Source of the DNA: Atherinomorus stipes
Taxonomy: Eukaryota > Chordata > Actinopteri > Atheriniformes > Atherinidae
Reading direction: 5' to 3'
DNA length: 64,000 bases
Assembly (NCBI GenBank): GCA_023101725.1
Contig: JALJCO010007048.1
Span: forward strand, 186,001-250,000
Positions 33,113 through 45,991 of this stretch are shown here, one piece after another. Within the stretch, counting starts at the first letter, position 1. Each line of letters starts with the position of its first letter. The notes beneath the pieces are model-generated. The model did no database searches, was not told where the DNA came from, and saw only the letters and a list, made by a program, of their open reading frames with translations. The position numbers and the translations under genes are program-made.

Positions 33113-34212
33113 TATGACTGAATATGTAAAATCAGAGGAATATGAAAAATCTGAATTTAAGCACATCTCTGCGAGAAAACATTAAATCGGAAAAGAAGAT
33201 TCTGCTTCACGGGGGTGACCCGGCTCCACACAAAAACACTCTTGTCTACTTACGTATTTGGGACATTAGCTAAGCCTCACAGGTGGAATTTTAAAAATCA
33301 GAGGTCAGACGGAAATATGCTGTTGCTGCTTTTTCAGACCTCACAGCTCCTGATTAAGAAAATGAGGGGAGAAACCACCTGATATTTTTTCTGTTTTTGT
33401 TTTTTTAGTTACACTGTATTAATATCGTTTGGGAAATTTAGCCTCTGCATTTAACCCATCTCTGCATTAACCAGAGAGCAGTGGGCTGCCACGTTTCGGC
33501 CCCTGGAGGGCAGTTGGTGGGGTTTAAAGGGATTAGAGGCAGGAATTGTAAAAGAATAAACATGCATGTCCAGTTTTTTAAGACTAATAGGTGATGAAGC
33601 GCTAAAAGACAAAAAGAACGAGCTCACCTGCGTATCTCTCTGTTGCCTTGAACAGGCTGTGTGCTGCTTAATGTGCTGCAATTGGTAGCTGAATTTCCCG
33701 CGCATTCCTGTGGATGTGATGTCAAATGACGCTGCATCTGCGCCCCTGACAGTTTTGATACAGGAAGGAGACGGTCGCGGTAAATTCAAACACTGCAAGG
33801 GATAGTTATGGATTCTTCTGCCGTCAGCAAACGATCCAGATCAACTGAAAGACACTAAAAAGTGTAACTATAAAGAAAAAGACTATCAGCTTAATAAACA
33901 ACTTTATAGCTTCAGTCAATGCTCCCGTGACGGTTTGGCTCGTAGCTGCAGTTACCTAAAGCGCCAGTCACGGCAGTCACGAGTCTCATTTCTTAATCTT
34001 GCCTCAAGCCCCTTTAAAGCAGAACTCAGTAACTTCAGTCCCGTGTGTTCAGACTGACACCCCATGGTGAACATCAAACCTCCTTATCAACACCTAAACA
34101 GTCTTACATCAACATCACCCTAATAGGCCAAATTTGAGCAATTTTTCCATATAACTCCACACAAATGGCCCGAGTGTTTGGTAAAATATTACATGAAAGT
34201 ATCTCACTGAGT
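33113..34212. other. Intergenic, no gene seen
   Basis: A minus-strand frame at 33451-33798 (115 codons) lacks motifs. Nothing recognised. Confidence 0.4.
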
Positions 34213-34338
34213 TCTAGAATGTTTTGAAAGTTGATCCGGATCCAGAGAAAACTGCAGATACTACGATCCAGAACACACAAAAATAAGGGAGTCGAGCTGC
34301 TTGGCAGAGGTTTGTGCTCTCCGAGTGCTTTTCTAGTT
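34213..34338 (+). repeat. R6 repeat 3' fragment
   Basis: 'ttgatccggatccag' and 'gctgcttggcagaggtttgt' then 'ctctccgagtgctttt' match the 3' half of 29411-29650. Confidence 0.6.
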
Positions 34339-36110
34339 TTATGTAAGACTTGAAAACTATCAGAAACTTAACAAATCAGGAGGATAAATGTTTTCTGGTG
34401 GATTCAGTTCTCTGCTGCCTGGAAAGATGTGGTTCCCTGACTTACATATTTTTTTTATGTCAAGGAGTTGCACATAATTATAATACGTTACTTTAACTAA
34501 AAAAAAACTGTTAATCATAGCTTGTTGTTCATGGTACTTAAATGAATTGTGTTCATGCAACACATATATATTATGTTTGGATAACATGAGACAAAATCAT
34601 GTGAACTGAACATGATTTTTTTAAGTAAAGTCAACAACTGCTCTGATTCAGTTTTTTCAGTGAAGGCACCTACATGCCCAAAATCTGCTTCTCTTGCTGA
34701 GATAATGCCAAAATTGGATTTTTAACATGGCATTAGTAATAACTTAGTTATTTATGCAATGATTAAGAAATAAATGTGCTAATCTGATAGATTGATGTCT
34801 TCGCAATAATGTGTTAATAATGTGTTATTATTCTATTTGATAACTGTTGCTATTTTTTTTTCCAATTATCTGGCAACCCCTTGAAATTATCATGGGATCC
34901 ACATGGGGGTCCGACCCCCAGTCTGAAAACTTACTTGCTCATGGACGACTGGCTTTCACATATTTCATAAATGTTGATTTTGTGTTGTACTAACATAATT
35001 TCCATTTATTTATACAAACGAATAATAAACGAGGTGCCTGGTGATTATAGTCCAAGAACAATGTAAATGAGTAACTTTCAGAATGAATGGTGCCAAACAT
35101 TTCACCAACCAGTCTCCAGGGTGAAAATCCTGTTTTTGTTTTGCCAACAACACATCATGCAGTCTGAAGTTGTATCTTGCATATTTCCTTCAGACTGCGT
35201 GCGGCTGCTGTCAATCATATGATCTTATGCAACTCACCAGATGGATGTTAAATAATCCTGCTTGAATAGAACCTGTGTCAACTGGAAAAAAAAGATTACT
35301 GAAGAACGTCAGAAGCTCTTCCAATAACTATATGTGCCATTTCTCCAAGGATTGTACATATTTTTCAGTCCACACTTATTTGTAGCCTCTTTCTGCAAAT
35401 CCAAGCGCAAGCATTTCAGGAATGAAAAATATCCTCAACAACAAAAGCCGGCATCAGCATGACTGTGGAAAATCCAAAGAAATGCAGTGGAGAGAGATTT
35501 CTGCAGCTCAAACATGCCTTATAGGAGCTTGCATTGGAGCTCCACCGTTCTCTGCAGCTTCCTTTGTTCTACAGAAGTTCAGTAACATCATTTACAGTTT
35601 CAGAGAACAGAGCTGCACAGCTGATAAATGCAATCTGCACTTTTCTGCTTATTTCTGAACATTTTTCATTTTCATAATTCGTCACTGATATCTGCAAAGT
35701 TTGCTGTTTTCTTTCATTGTCAGTGAAACTCATGATACTGCAAGGAACAACAGAAAACTGGTTCTACCAGACCAAAAGTAGCTAAAATCATCACGCCTGG
35801 TCAATTTGAGTTCAGTTTTAGTTTATTTATTTAAAAAGGGACAGTGCATATTAATGAACATAAAATGTGAACACGCAGGATTATAGGAAAGCTGATTTCC
35901 ATCCTTTGTCCCTTGACAAATCAACACAGTGAAAATAAAATAACAACAACAAGAACATTAAAACGTTAAAAATAATTAAAGGAGATTAAGGTACACAAGA
36001 GTAAAAATAATAGAAAAAAATAATAAAAAACAAAATAAAGATGCAGCTGATGTCTCTCAAAAATAAGAATAAACACATTCACACTCATATACAGTATATA
36101 TTTGTATATA
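34339..36110. other. Intergenic, no gene seen
   Basis: AT-rich. The 35830-35930 stretch (aaaagggacagtgcatatt...tccatcctttgtccc) looks like a dispersed repeat seen in other fish, but I have no second copy here. No gene recognised. Confidence 0.35.
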
Positions 36111-36712
36111 TAGGGATGTCCGATATTATCGGCCTACAGATATTATCGGCCAATATTGGCTTTCAAATGTGAAATCGGAAAATATCGATGTCAGTTCTTT
36201 GGGTCATATTTTGAAAAATTAATGCTAATGGATCAAGATCTTGCAGGATTTTGTTGCTAAGATACAGAATCTCACGAAATCTTGTTCCATTAGCATTGGT
36301 CCAGCATGTAGAAAAGCCCCTGTTATTGTGGAAGAACTTCATATCCCAGCATTCCTTTCAGAGTCATGTGACTACGGTGCAGCTGCTGCTGCTACAGACT
36401 GATTTGTTTGAAGTTGCTTATAATATATCTGGTTTTAAGTTGGTTAAGTTACCAAGTTGTCAGAAACATTATAATTAGCCACATGTTGGCTAATACCTGC
36501 TAGTATCTGATATCTGACAGCCAGATGTCCAAAATGAACTCCTCTGGCTGAGTTAAGGCTATTTTTGGGATCTTTGCTCTCACAACAGAATATAGTTGTA
36601 TCTCTTAAAATATGAAAGATATAACCTCACAGTTTTCTGCATAAATCGGGATCGGTTGATATCGGAATTTAAATGTTGGACAATATCGGTATATCAGATC
36701 TCGGTAAAAAAG

Positions 36713-36720
<8 letters not shown>
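36111..36720. mobile_element. hAT-type MITE, family H copy 2, right end lost
   Basis: It begins tagggatgtccgatattatc and tracks the 17803-18410 copy to 'cggtaaaaaagccaatat', where copy 1 continues to its terminal repeat. Here the last roughly 17 bp are replaced by a TA microsatellite. Confidence 0.75.

Positions 36721-36771
<51 letters not shown>
36717..36771. repeat. (TA)n(TG)n microsatellite
   Basis: About 16 TA units then about 10 TG units with no interruption, lying exactly between a truncated hAT MITE and an R1 repeat. Confidence 0.9.
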
Positions 36772-36773
<2 letters not shown>

Positions 36774-37078
36774 TCCTGTACTTGCTACATTGTGAGGACC
36801 TTTTTGCGTCATTAACCAACAAAGTGAGGACATATTTGCAAAGTGAGGACATTTTGGCCGGTCCTCACTAAAAAAAAAAAAAACAAACAAAAAAAAAAAA
36901 AAACGAAGAAAAACCCAATTTTGAGAGTCAAGATTGGGTTTTAGAATATAGGTTAGAATTAGGTTTAGGTTAGGGTTAGGTTTAGGCAATCAGTTGTGGT
37001 GGTTAGGGTAAGAGGCTGGGGAATGCATTATGTCAATGGATGTCCTCACTAAGATAGAAGTACAAGGTGAGTGTGTGT
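36772..37078 (+). repeat. GAGGACA-type dispersed repeat R1, copy 3
   Basis: 'cctgtacttgctacattgtg', 'aaccaacaaagtgaggacat', 'attttggccgg', 'ggttagggttagg' and 'gtcctcactaagatagaag' match copy 1 in order. A 60-bp A-rich stretch lies in the middle; the end runs into GT units. Confidence 0.8.
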
Positions 37079-38642
37079 GTGAACTAGTTTGAATGACTTT
37101 TTAAGTAAAAAGAAATCACCAAAGCACTTGTTTGAGTTATGTTTCCATACAGCTCAGTGAGTGTGTGGGAAAGAGCACAGCTAGGACATGTGTGACAGAC
37201 AAAACAGCATCTCACGCTTCCATATTTGCATGAATCGCTCAGCATGACCAAGTCTCTCTCTGCATGAACGCCTGACACACATTAGTCTCATCAACACTCC
37301 GTGGACATGCTGGGCTGAGACAGCAGAGGACATGTGAACACTGGAACACTGAATTCTATGAAACTGAGTGGAAAATAATATTGCTCTTCTTGGAAAAGCA
37401 CTCATGTTTCGATACAGCTTGTTTTATTTCCTCACAGATGGCTAAGAGCATCTGAAGTAGTTTAGTCAACACAACATACATTTCCTACATTTTACTCACG
37501 TGCCAACTCAATCAACCACTAAGTGCTACTATACTATACGGTAGTGGTGGTGCTGATGCTGATGTGTATTGGATATGCCTTCTAAACAGCGCCCAAGTTT
37601 GTCTAGTGGATCATCGACTGTGGCAACCAGCTGGTGCACAGTCTGCCGCCTTGGAAAACTAGGAGACAGGATGTGTTTACAAGGTTATGAACCAGAATAA
37701 AAATCCCTTTACTCATTATGTCATTAACAAGGCTGGAATCTGAATTCACACCAAACTAAATATGTCATAACCTCACTGTTAAGCTGCAGCGACTAGAATG
37801 ATATGCAATGCTAGATGTGATAATAAAGGGATAAAAATTCAAAATTTAGCTAAAAAAAACCTTTATTTGCAGTTAGTTTTGGTCACTGAGTTTAAATTTA
37901 AAAACTCACACCACAACCTGCTGAATATGCGCAGATTTAATTCACAAGCTATAATAGTAAAAACAAGCAAAAGTATGAGACACTGCACACTCGCTGCAAA
38001 GCAAACATGAATGTTTGCATACAAGCATGCAGCTGTGCTCACAAATTGTTCAGGCAAATTTATTTTTCAAACTGGAAAAAGGGAAAGAAATTTCACCCAA
38101 ACAGATTTTACAGAAGTGTTTATTTTAATGCTTCTTCTGCACCCCATTGCAATGATTTTAATTGATATTTTATTTTAATATGATATATGGATAAACTTGC
38201 TTTGTATTTGTGGTGAAAGCGACAAATCTTTAATTAAAACAATACATTTTTCTAATATAATACATACACAGAATGTAGAGAAGGGTTCAGAATAAACATA
38301 TTCATATTACTGAAAAATTATAGCATATAAATTACTTTTTAAGTTAATTTTGATGGGTGAAAAATAGAATATTTACATCTGGTTACCATGCCAATATTTA
38401 CACTAAGGATTCTGCCATTAGCAGTAGTTTTGAGGTTGCTAGCTTGATTGCTCTATGTAGAAATACCATCTTCCTTGCTTTGCATTTCTCAAATTCAAGT
38501 GATAAAAAGAAGCAGGATAAGGGTGAAGGTAGCAAAGATGCTCAAAAACCGCATGGAAGTTGCTGCTTTCCTCCTGGAAATAGAAGTTAAACATTTGCGA
38601 ATGCTAATGAACGCTTAGCCGGTTCTATAACGCTGCTAATGC
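37079..38642. other. Intergenic, one LINE-tail fragment
   Basis: Around 38125-38170 'tctgcaccccattgcaatga' matches the LINE tail at 49905. The rest shows no gene and no repeat ends. Confidence 0.4.
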
Positions 38643-39190
38643 TATAGTGTGTTCGAGTTGTCCCGGAACTCATTTTTCTGAGGTAATTTTTAAAGGAAGT
38701 GACATGGTGAACTCGTTTTTCCAAGATACAAGCTCACAATTTGCAGAGGATCCTGAGATTGTACTGTAGATTTAAAGATGGCTGCATCCAGCACCATTGT
38801 TGTGTTTATTAAACTTCTATATAAGATATTTTCTCTTCATAATTTTCAAGTGTAAACAGCAAACAGTTGTTGTTGAATTTTACGGTCTCACGCCAGTCTT
38901 TTTCTTTAAAACACAGCGTGACTATGTGTTGCTTATTAAACCCACACACTGAAACTGGCTGTTGTTGTCATGGTAACGTTATAATGTCTGTGTTATTTTT
39001 CTAGCTAGATGTGTTCATTTCTAGCTGTTCTAGCTCACAAATAGCCTGTTCCCCACTCGGGAAAAAGATTTCCATTTTTTCCCAAGTTGATGCAACTCGG
39101 GAAAACTCGGGGCGAACTGGAACGCAAAATACCTGGAAGACGTCAGTAACTGCGTCTGCTCAGAATCCTGACACAACTGGAACACACCAT
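38643..39190. mobile_element. MITE with 'gtgtgttc' termini
   Basis: The left end tatagtgtgttcgagttgt and the right end acaactggaacacaccata are imperfect inverted repeats, with gtcccgg/ctcggg words near each. About 548 bp. No clear target duplication, so superfamily is open. Confidence 0.5.
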
Positions 39191-40049
39191 AAGTGTGTGT
39201 GAGTGCAAAACTGGCTGAGAAATTAAACTTGTATCATTAAGACAAAATACATACAATGGGTTTCACCATATTATACTCTGACTTTTCTGAGTGTGGTGAA
39301 AAGTGGAGGTTCAGCTTTATTTGGCTGAGCCCTTCCTCTCCTGAGGAGGAGACCCATTAAGATACTGAAACTCAAGAACAGTTTATCCTTATATTCACAA
39401 GCCTGCAGAGATATATCTACATACCCTAGCTACTTCTGTGCTATATGAAAAGGCTCTTCTCCAAAGCTGGAGAGGTATTACCAAAGAGGAAGAACAATTA
39501 AAAAATGTTTAAAACCCCAAATGTCCGAATGCAATAATAGCTAGAGGACAAACTAAAGGAGTTTACAAGATGCATCTATTTTAACTTTGTCTCTCCAGAG
39601 TTACACAAAGTGTGACCAAAGTGTGATAGAAGTAAATTTTTTTTTACACATTTCACTTGTATTTTATTGTTTGTTTCTGTTTTTTGTATTTTCAAAATGA
39701 AATCATTATGTGAACATATTTCATATTTGGATATCTACTGTCTTTTTTTTGTGTAACTAAAGATTATAAAACAATTTGTGAGCAATTATCTCTTTATCTG
39801 TTCGTATTTTAAGCATTTGTCATGGACTCGTTTGCACGTGAGCATGAAGTCAGGCAGGCTAGGAGGCTACCATGCTTGCTAGCTTATATCTATCTGAGTT
39901 ACAACCTTTGAATTGAACAGTTAGAGTGAAATTAGTGACAAACAAGCTCTCTTCACTTCACCAAGTGCAAATATGTTCTTGAACTTGTTGAATGATCAAG
40001 GGGCAAACTCCGCTGGAGAAAAGTAAAGCCGGGGAGTATCTTTTAAAAA
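39191..40049. other. Intergenic, dispersed repeat at 39500-39750
   Basis: 39510-39640 and 39690-39740 match 7255-7400 and 7985-8035, the flanks of the Tc1-type MITE at 7405. This is therefore a second copy of that host repeat without the MITE. No gene recognised. Confidence 0.45.
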
Positions 40050-40640
40050 ATGCAGTTCTTTCTTCATCTGTTAGGGGCTCCAAAACAGAGCAAACCCCCA
40101 TAAATTTCAATGGTAAAAACACCAACTGCACTGCAGAAATAGAAATGTTTACAGCCTGGTTCAAAAAATCATTTCAGGTTTAATAGATCAAGTTCCCTCT
40201 TTCCTCGAACCAGGAGGAAATAATACGTCAAGTTTACCTTCATGCTAACTGTGTAGGGGGGTGAGTTTTTTTCATAACTCATCCATTTAGATGTTATTTA
40301 ACCTTGAAATTACACATAATTAGGGGCGTGTCCTTGTGATTGACAGGCGGCAGACCATGTGCCGGTTTTAGCTGTGGAGGCTAATAGTTAGCTCCCTGCT
40401 AGCTCCCAGAAAGGCCTCAGCATGTACTGTAGCAGAGTTACACCACGGTGTTTTTTAGCTAGTTAACAGCAAGTCTTAGCGTGCCTTACCTTTAGACCGC
40501 CTAATTTTGTTATCTGTTCACTTCGGATTCGCTCGGTTAGCATTTAGCTTGGCTCTCAATCATTTGCCTCGAGGCCCAGAGCGGTCTTGTCTTTGGCCAT
40601 TTTAGTATTTTCCGGGAGTGACGACACGTGACACGGCAGG
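40050..40640 (-). repeat. Dispersed repeat R3, inverted copy
   Basis: Its reverse complement follows 45425-45895: the 'ctccaaaacagag', 'tgtttacagcctggttcaaa', 'ggaaaggcctcag'-type and 'tcatttgcct' blocks recur in reverse order. Conserved internal 'gctagct' and 'aatgattgacagc' words. Unclassified, probably a non-autonomous DNA element. Confidence 0.6.
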
Positions 40641-41247
40641 ATGGCGACGTTGGGAAACGCCCAACTGGCTTCACCTTCAGCTCTTCAGAAGTAACCGGAC
40701 ACTATGTCCACTATTTTTTTTAAAGTCTTTAGGAATGATTAAAATGAAAAAATATTCCTTAATTCTATTTGTGAACAAAAATCTGATTCACAGTCACACT
40801 CTTCTTTTCTGAGCTTGTTTTAGCTGTCAGAGTGGGTCTAAAGTAATGCATTATTTCCATGGATACATGATAACTAAAAGAGAAAAAAGACTGAGAATGC
40901 ATAGCTTTCAGGACTTTTCCATAATGTGCTATAAAGTGCAAAGTTCGCACATAACATACACTGGCGGGTATGTTAGGCTGTATGTTAGGCTGTGCAGCAG
41001 CTGCTCATCAGGTCAGTTTTATAACAGTGAGACTGCAAACTTTACTGTGACGCTACTTGAAACGAAGCCAGATGAGCATTTGGGTGTGTTCATGATGAGG
41101 ATTGCTTAATTTTCCAATAGTGATTATCCTCTGTTGGCTTGGCGTTGTCATAGCAAATACAGTATGTGCCATGTGGTGCACGATTTTATCAAACAGGCCT
41201 TAAACTGACGCCAGCATCGCCTGCAACTATCACCAGAGCATAAGTAC
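40641..41247. other. Intergenic, no gene seen
   Basis: Nothing recognised. Confidence 0.35.
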
Positions 41248-41255
41248 AGTATGCT

Positions 41256-42747
41256 CAGTGCTTAATTTTGTAAAGTGGGAGGTCCCGGAACACAGAGGGG
41301 GGTCGGTCCCGGTAACTCAAAAGGCGGGGTTAAGGTGATGGACCACACATATGCTATAGCCCTACACTAAAAAATAAAATAAAATAAGGCCAATTTACCC
41401 TCTCTAAGTAAGTAAGCATAAACCAAACATCACTGTGCCCATAACAGGACAACATTTATTTTAATTTCAGAACACTGACAAAAAAGAAAGCATGACCACA
41501 TCAGTGTTTTCATCAGACTGGGTGCTAAATATAGAAAAATAAAAATAAAAAGAAAACCAAGCAGACACTGCAACATTGCTTTCTTAAACAATAATAGCCC
41601 AGATTCAGACTATTAAATCAACTAAAAATCAACTTGGTGACACAAGCAATCCGTTGTTGATAATGTAACATAGTCACATAGCCTACTGAGCAACAGACTG
41701 AATAAGCTCACGCGTAGATAATTTACAGAAAATCATATGGTGCGTGCACACAAACACAACAGAATAATTGCGATTCGGACGAGTCGGACTATTAAATAAT
41801 GTCAAAATCAACTTGATGACACAATCACTCAGCGCTGACAATGTAAAAACAAAAAAGTAAACTTAGAGTATTCTTAGGCAACTTGTGGGGCATCCGATTT
41901 TAAATCATGTAGTACACATACTGAAATTAAGCCCAATCACATAGCTTATTGATCAACAGGCTGGAAAATAAGCTCTCACGTAATTATAATAGAAAATCAC
42001 ACAAGTGCGTGCATATAATCAATGACAACACAAACAAAACAGATAAATATTGTGATGTCTTCCTACCGTCAACTTAGTCTATTTATCCAAAACGGCCCAT
42101 ACAGCATCCATGGACCCGGCCTCTTTTCTCCTGCTTCTTTCTTTGCTCCTGGTGTCCTGCGCTGTTCTGTGTCCTTTTGCAATCATCACCTTTTGTCATC
42201 TCATCTTCATTTTCTTAATCCCCGAGTAGGTCATCATTCCCACTAGCAGGTGCAACATCATTAGCATTAACAACGTTGCTGGTTCTGCTGTGTCCACCGG
42301 TGTCTCCGTCTCCGCACTGATGATCCACCGATACGATTTTGGCTTGTTTTGGATCCGACTGGCCAGGTAGTTTGAAGAACTTCAGCAAACTTTCTTGTCT
42401 TTTAGACATTTTTTTCAGCATGAGTGAAAGCTGACTGCAATTTCAAAATCATTGCGCGCTGGTGTAACCTATGACCTTCTCCCCGTCCCCTCCCCTCCAT
42501 TTCCGTAACCTAAAATTCACCTGAATGCATCTAAATCATTGAAACACAAGATTTTTTGTGTGAACTCAATGGGGAATATATGGTGAGAAAACAAATAACA
42601 CTTTTAAACATAAAACAGATATTTAATTATTATTTTTTATTTATTCACAGTGAAGGGGGTGGCGGGTCCATTAAAATAGGTTCCGGATCATATATCAGAG
42701 GTGCCGGAATGCGTTCCGGCTGGATCCGGCTCAAATTAAGCCCTGAG
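41256..42747 (-). mobile_element. hAT transposon relic, 1.5 kb
   Basis: Ends cagtgcttaattttg and caaattaagccctg are inverted repeats with CCGGAAC-rich subterminal parts (gtcccggaacac / gttccggctggatccgg). Flanks agtatgct (41248-41255) and actatgct (42748-42755) agree at 7 of 8. The transposase start lies on the minus strand at 42215-42421, so the element reads right to left; most of the transposase is deleted. Confidence 0.75.
42215..42421 (-). pseudogene. hAT transposase N-terminal remnant
   Basis: 68 codons begin MLKKMSKRQESLLKFF, the lysine-rich 'KRQxxLxxFF' start seen in many fish hAT transposases (Tip100/ZMYM-like class), followed by an acidic Ser/Asn-rich linker to DDLLGD. A stop ends it, although related words ('ENEDEM') continue in frame on the minus strand. 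The zinc-finger, catalytic and dimerisation parts are missing. Confidence 0.55.
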
Positions 42748-42837
42748 ACTATGCTTCTATTCTTTAGACTGAGAAAATGTCTGTGACACAGTTCAATATG
42801 AAATGTGAACAATGTGGAAATACTTCCAGTGAAACAG

Positions 42838-42975
42838 GTTTTTCCTTCAGAGAAATCAGCTCCCAGACAAACCAGTACAGACCGCTGCTCCTCATCCTGT
42901 ACAGGAGTTTTATTACAGGTCTCTCAGAGGGCTGAACCTGCCTGATCCGGTCTACTTCAATTTCATATTTCCTAG
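42838..42975. repeat. Dispersed repeat R4, copy 1
   Basis: 'cttcagagaaatcagctc', 'tcatcctgtacaggagtttt', 'attacaggtctctcag' and 'ctgaacctgcc' recur at 47555-47700 and, more diverged, in 43067-43320 and 49590-49850. Class unknown. Confidence 0.55.
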
Positions 42976-43066
42976 TAAGACATAGAGTTCAGAGGGGGAT
43001 GATTAAACCTACAGCAGCATAGAAACCAATGTCCACGGCACAATTTAGTGAAACAGCACAGCTGAG

Positions 43067-43320
43067 GTGAAACATAGAGGGTTTTTGCTTCCGAGGAAAT
43101 CAGCTCTGGACAGTCAACAAAGGAGTGCGAGCTTTCATCCTGGAGAAGAGTTTTATCACAAGTTCCTCAGAACCTGTTTGGTTTGGTTTGGTCTGGTTTG
43201 TGTCTCGGAGTTCAGAGAGAGGAGCATATGGCACCATAAACACATCACGGGAAGCCATTCAGGTCTCAAGGAGAATGTCATGAACTCACTTTCAAGCTGC
43301 AGTGGCTGTTAAATGTCTGA
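43067..43320. repeat. Dispersed repeat R4, copy 2
   Basis: Collinear with 49590-49850: 'ggaaatc', 'actgtcaacaaa' type words, 'gagttttatcacaagttcct', 'gaagccattca', 'ctcaaggagaatgtcatgaa'. The two copies are about 6.5 kb apart in the same orientation. Confidence 0.6.
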
Positions 43321-44205
43321 TATAACTGAAGGAAAATCTGCTTCCTAAAAGCAGCCCAATGTCTCGGTTCTTTATCATGTCACCTTTTGTGGAAACTACC
43401 AGAAAGTCTATCCAGAACCAGAAGAACCTGTTTGTGAGCCAGACATTTAGGAGGCCTGGATGTGGATGCGACACATCAGAGAATTACAGGAATGTTTTCA
43501 TTCAGCTCGTATTCATTCACCAACAAGGCAGACCTGCATGTGATGTCATCCACCATAATGTGTTATTATCACAACATGCTGATGTCACCAGACACTAAAT
43601 ACTCTCCCTCACTCTGGTAGGATCACAACTACACAGATATCCTTATAAAACATGACTCAGTCAAAGTAATATTTCCCATGAATGAATAAACCGTGTGAAG
43701 CAGTGATGGTTGGTAATTTCTGTTAAACCAGCCTGGTGTTGCCATATGAGGAGCATACATGCAGTTTGATGAGTCATGCGTTGTGTGTGTGCATCACAAT
43801 CTGAAGTGAAGTCATCTGTATGCTGTGAAAACAGAATAGCTGTGGATAACAGCGGCGTTGTGTGTGACCGGGGACATAAATCATTAGGCTCATGGATTCA
43901 TTTCGACTTCATGCTGGTCGGAAGTGCAGCAGCACAAACCAGAACTGGACCGGTTCAGAAGTGGAAACGTAAATAACCGAGTAAACATCCAGAGAATCTG
44001 GCTCAAACTCTGATGACTCTCATGAAGTTTGAGTTCAGATACAGTAAGGAAGTGCTCTTCTCATGGCCTCCTCCGTTAGCTTGTTTCTGATACAAACCGA
44101 GCTCTCGCCTGCCGTCTGCTGCAGGAAAGACTCAGAAGTACTTCACACAACAACAAACAGAATAAATAATCCTTACAAACAACATTAGATTGCTGTTATA
44201 TACGT
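43321..44205. other. Intergenic, no gene seen
   Basis: Short frames only; nothing recognised. Confidence 0.35.
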
Positions 44206-44412
44206 ATATTGGCCCCAGTTACATCATGTTTTCTGATTTGGAGTTAATTATTCCGAATTAAATCATTCAGAATTAAATTATTCGACTTTATGTTTACATG
44301 GAAATAATAATTCTGAATAAAGGTTTACATGGAAAACACGTTTATCTACTTTCGCTTTAGATCCGGGGGTGGGGAAGGGTTCTGATTGGGCAGGGGGCAG
44401 GCGTGACGTATT
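44206..44412 (-). mobile_element. Fragment of the 'tttacatg' DNA transposon
   Basis: On the minus strand it repeats the right arm of 24223-25192 ('catgtaaac', 'gaataattaattc', the 'cccctgcc' and 'aatcagaacccttcccc' blocks), ending ggggccaat. Only the one end remains. Confidence 0.55.
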
Positions 44413-45424
44413 TACAGTGGGTACTGAAAATATTAAGACTCCTTCAAACTTTTCACTCTTTGTTTCATCGCAGCCATTTGCCAAAAGCAAAAATAGTTCA
44501 TTTTATTTCTCATTATTGACACTCAGAAGCCCATCGAGTCAGAGAAAAACTGAAATGTAGCAATTTTTGCAAATTTATTAAAAATGAAAAACTGAAATAT
44601 CACATGGTCATAAGTCAGACAATTTGATGTCACAAGCCAAAAGCCCAAGTTTTCTAGTAAAGAGCAGAGCCAGAGTAGGGGGGTGGATAGACCACCAGTA
44701 TAATCTTCCTGGCCATGCTAGGTCCATTCCCCAAAATTAAATCTCAAACTCTAACAAATATTTAGCGTAAATATTTAGTGTATTTAGTGTTTTTTTGTTT
44801 TGTTTTGTTTTTTTTGTCTTTCCTTTTCTTTGGGGGGGGTGGGGGGGTTTAAAGAATGCTGTTTGTTATGGTTTTGTTGATGCTGTTCCTTAGGGTGATC
44901 ACTATTAAGGTTTTTTTTTTTTTATCTATTTGTTATTATTTGTATATTAAAGAATATGGAAATGTATGAACATATTCTGATTTACTTTTATTCCTTTAAC
45001 TATTTTTTTTTCTTTAAGATTAATTTTACTGTAAATCTTTGTGTGGTTTTTGCCATGATGTTGTGAAGCACTTTGGTCAACAGAGGTTGTTTTTAAAAAT
45101 GTGCTACACAAATAAACTTTTAATTTGAATTTGAATGTATAAACATATGAACAAAACATGGTATAATATATTTTGCATGTGTGTAACATTATATGAAAAT
45201 ATGTGGAGAAATACGTACATTTAAATGTTCAATATATGGTATAATACATTAAAAAACATTTAGTGTAAACTGACCTCTACCTGGGTAAACCTCAGATGCC
45301 CAAGTGCAAATGAATGCAGCATGTACCTGTTCTACATCAGCAGGTGTTGATGACAATGTGTAAAACTATGTTCTTGATAATCATGTAAGGTTCATAAATC
45401 ATCTTTTGAACTCCTCACATGGGT
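44413..45424. other. Intergenic, LINE-like tail at 45050-45140
   Basis: 'gtgaagcactttggtcaaca' then 'gtgctacacaaataaactt' and a ttgaatttgaatg tail looks like a LINE 3' end. T- and G-rich low-complexity sequence lies at 44800-44930. No gene recognised. Confidence 0.4.
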
Positions 45425-45895
45425 GACAATCAAAGACAGTTAATAATAGATGGGCGAACCTCATGCTCATTACCCACTGATCTCTGAAGAGCTAAAAGTG
45501 AGGCCAGTTTGCCATTGCCTTCTTGGCCACATTGCGTGTGTCGTCACTCTCGGAAAGTAAAAAAATGGGCAAAAAGAGGCCTCCAGGCAAATGATTGACA
45601 GCCAACCTACTCTGGGCTAAGAGCTAGCTGAGCTAACAAAGATAGACGGGCTAAAAGTAAGACACGCTCAGACTCGCTGTTAGCCGGCTAAACACCACCA
45701 TTGTGCTACTCTGCTACAGTCTGAGGCCTTCCTGACAGTAAGCCACTAGCTAGCAGCACGAACGCCGACACCCAGACCTAAAATGTTTTTGAACCGGGCT
45801 GTAAACATGTTTATTTAAAGTTGGCCTCTTTAACATGGGAGTCTATTAAGATTGACTCTGTTTTGGAGCCAGCCCCCTAACCCTAGCAGATGAGG
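45425..45895 (+). repeat. Dispersed repeat R3, long copy
   Basis: Shares 'gctaaaagtgaggccagtt', 'aaaaatgggcaaa', 'gcaaatgattgacagcc' and 'actctgggctaa' with 55150-55410, and its right half with the inverted copy at 40050-40640. About 470 bp; termini not defined. Confidence 0.6.
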
Positions 45896-45991
45896 GGAAA
45901 CTGCAATTTTGAAGGAAAGTTTGCTGCTCGGTGATAATATGTCTGTCCAAACAATTCCCATTTCATGAAGAAAATGAAGACCACATAAAAC

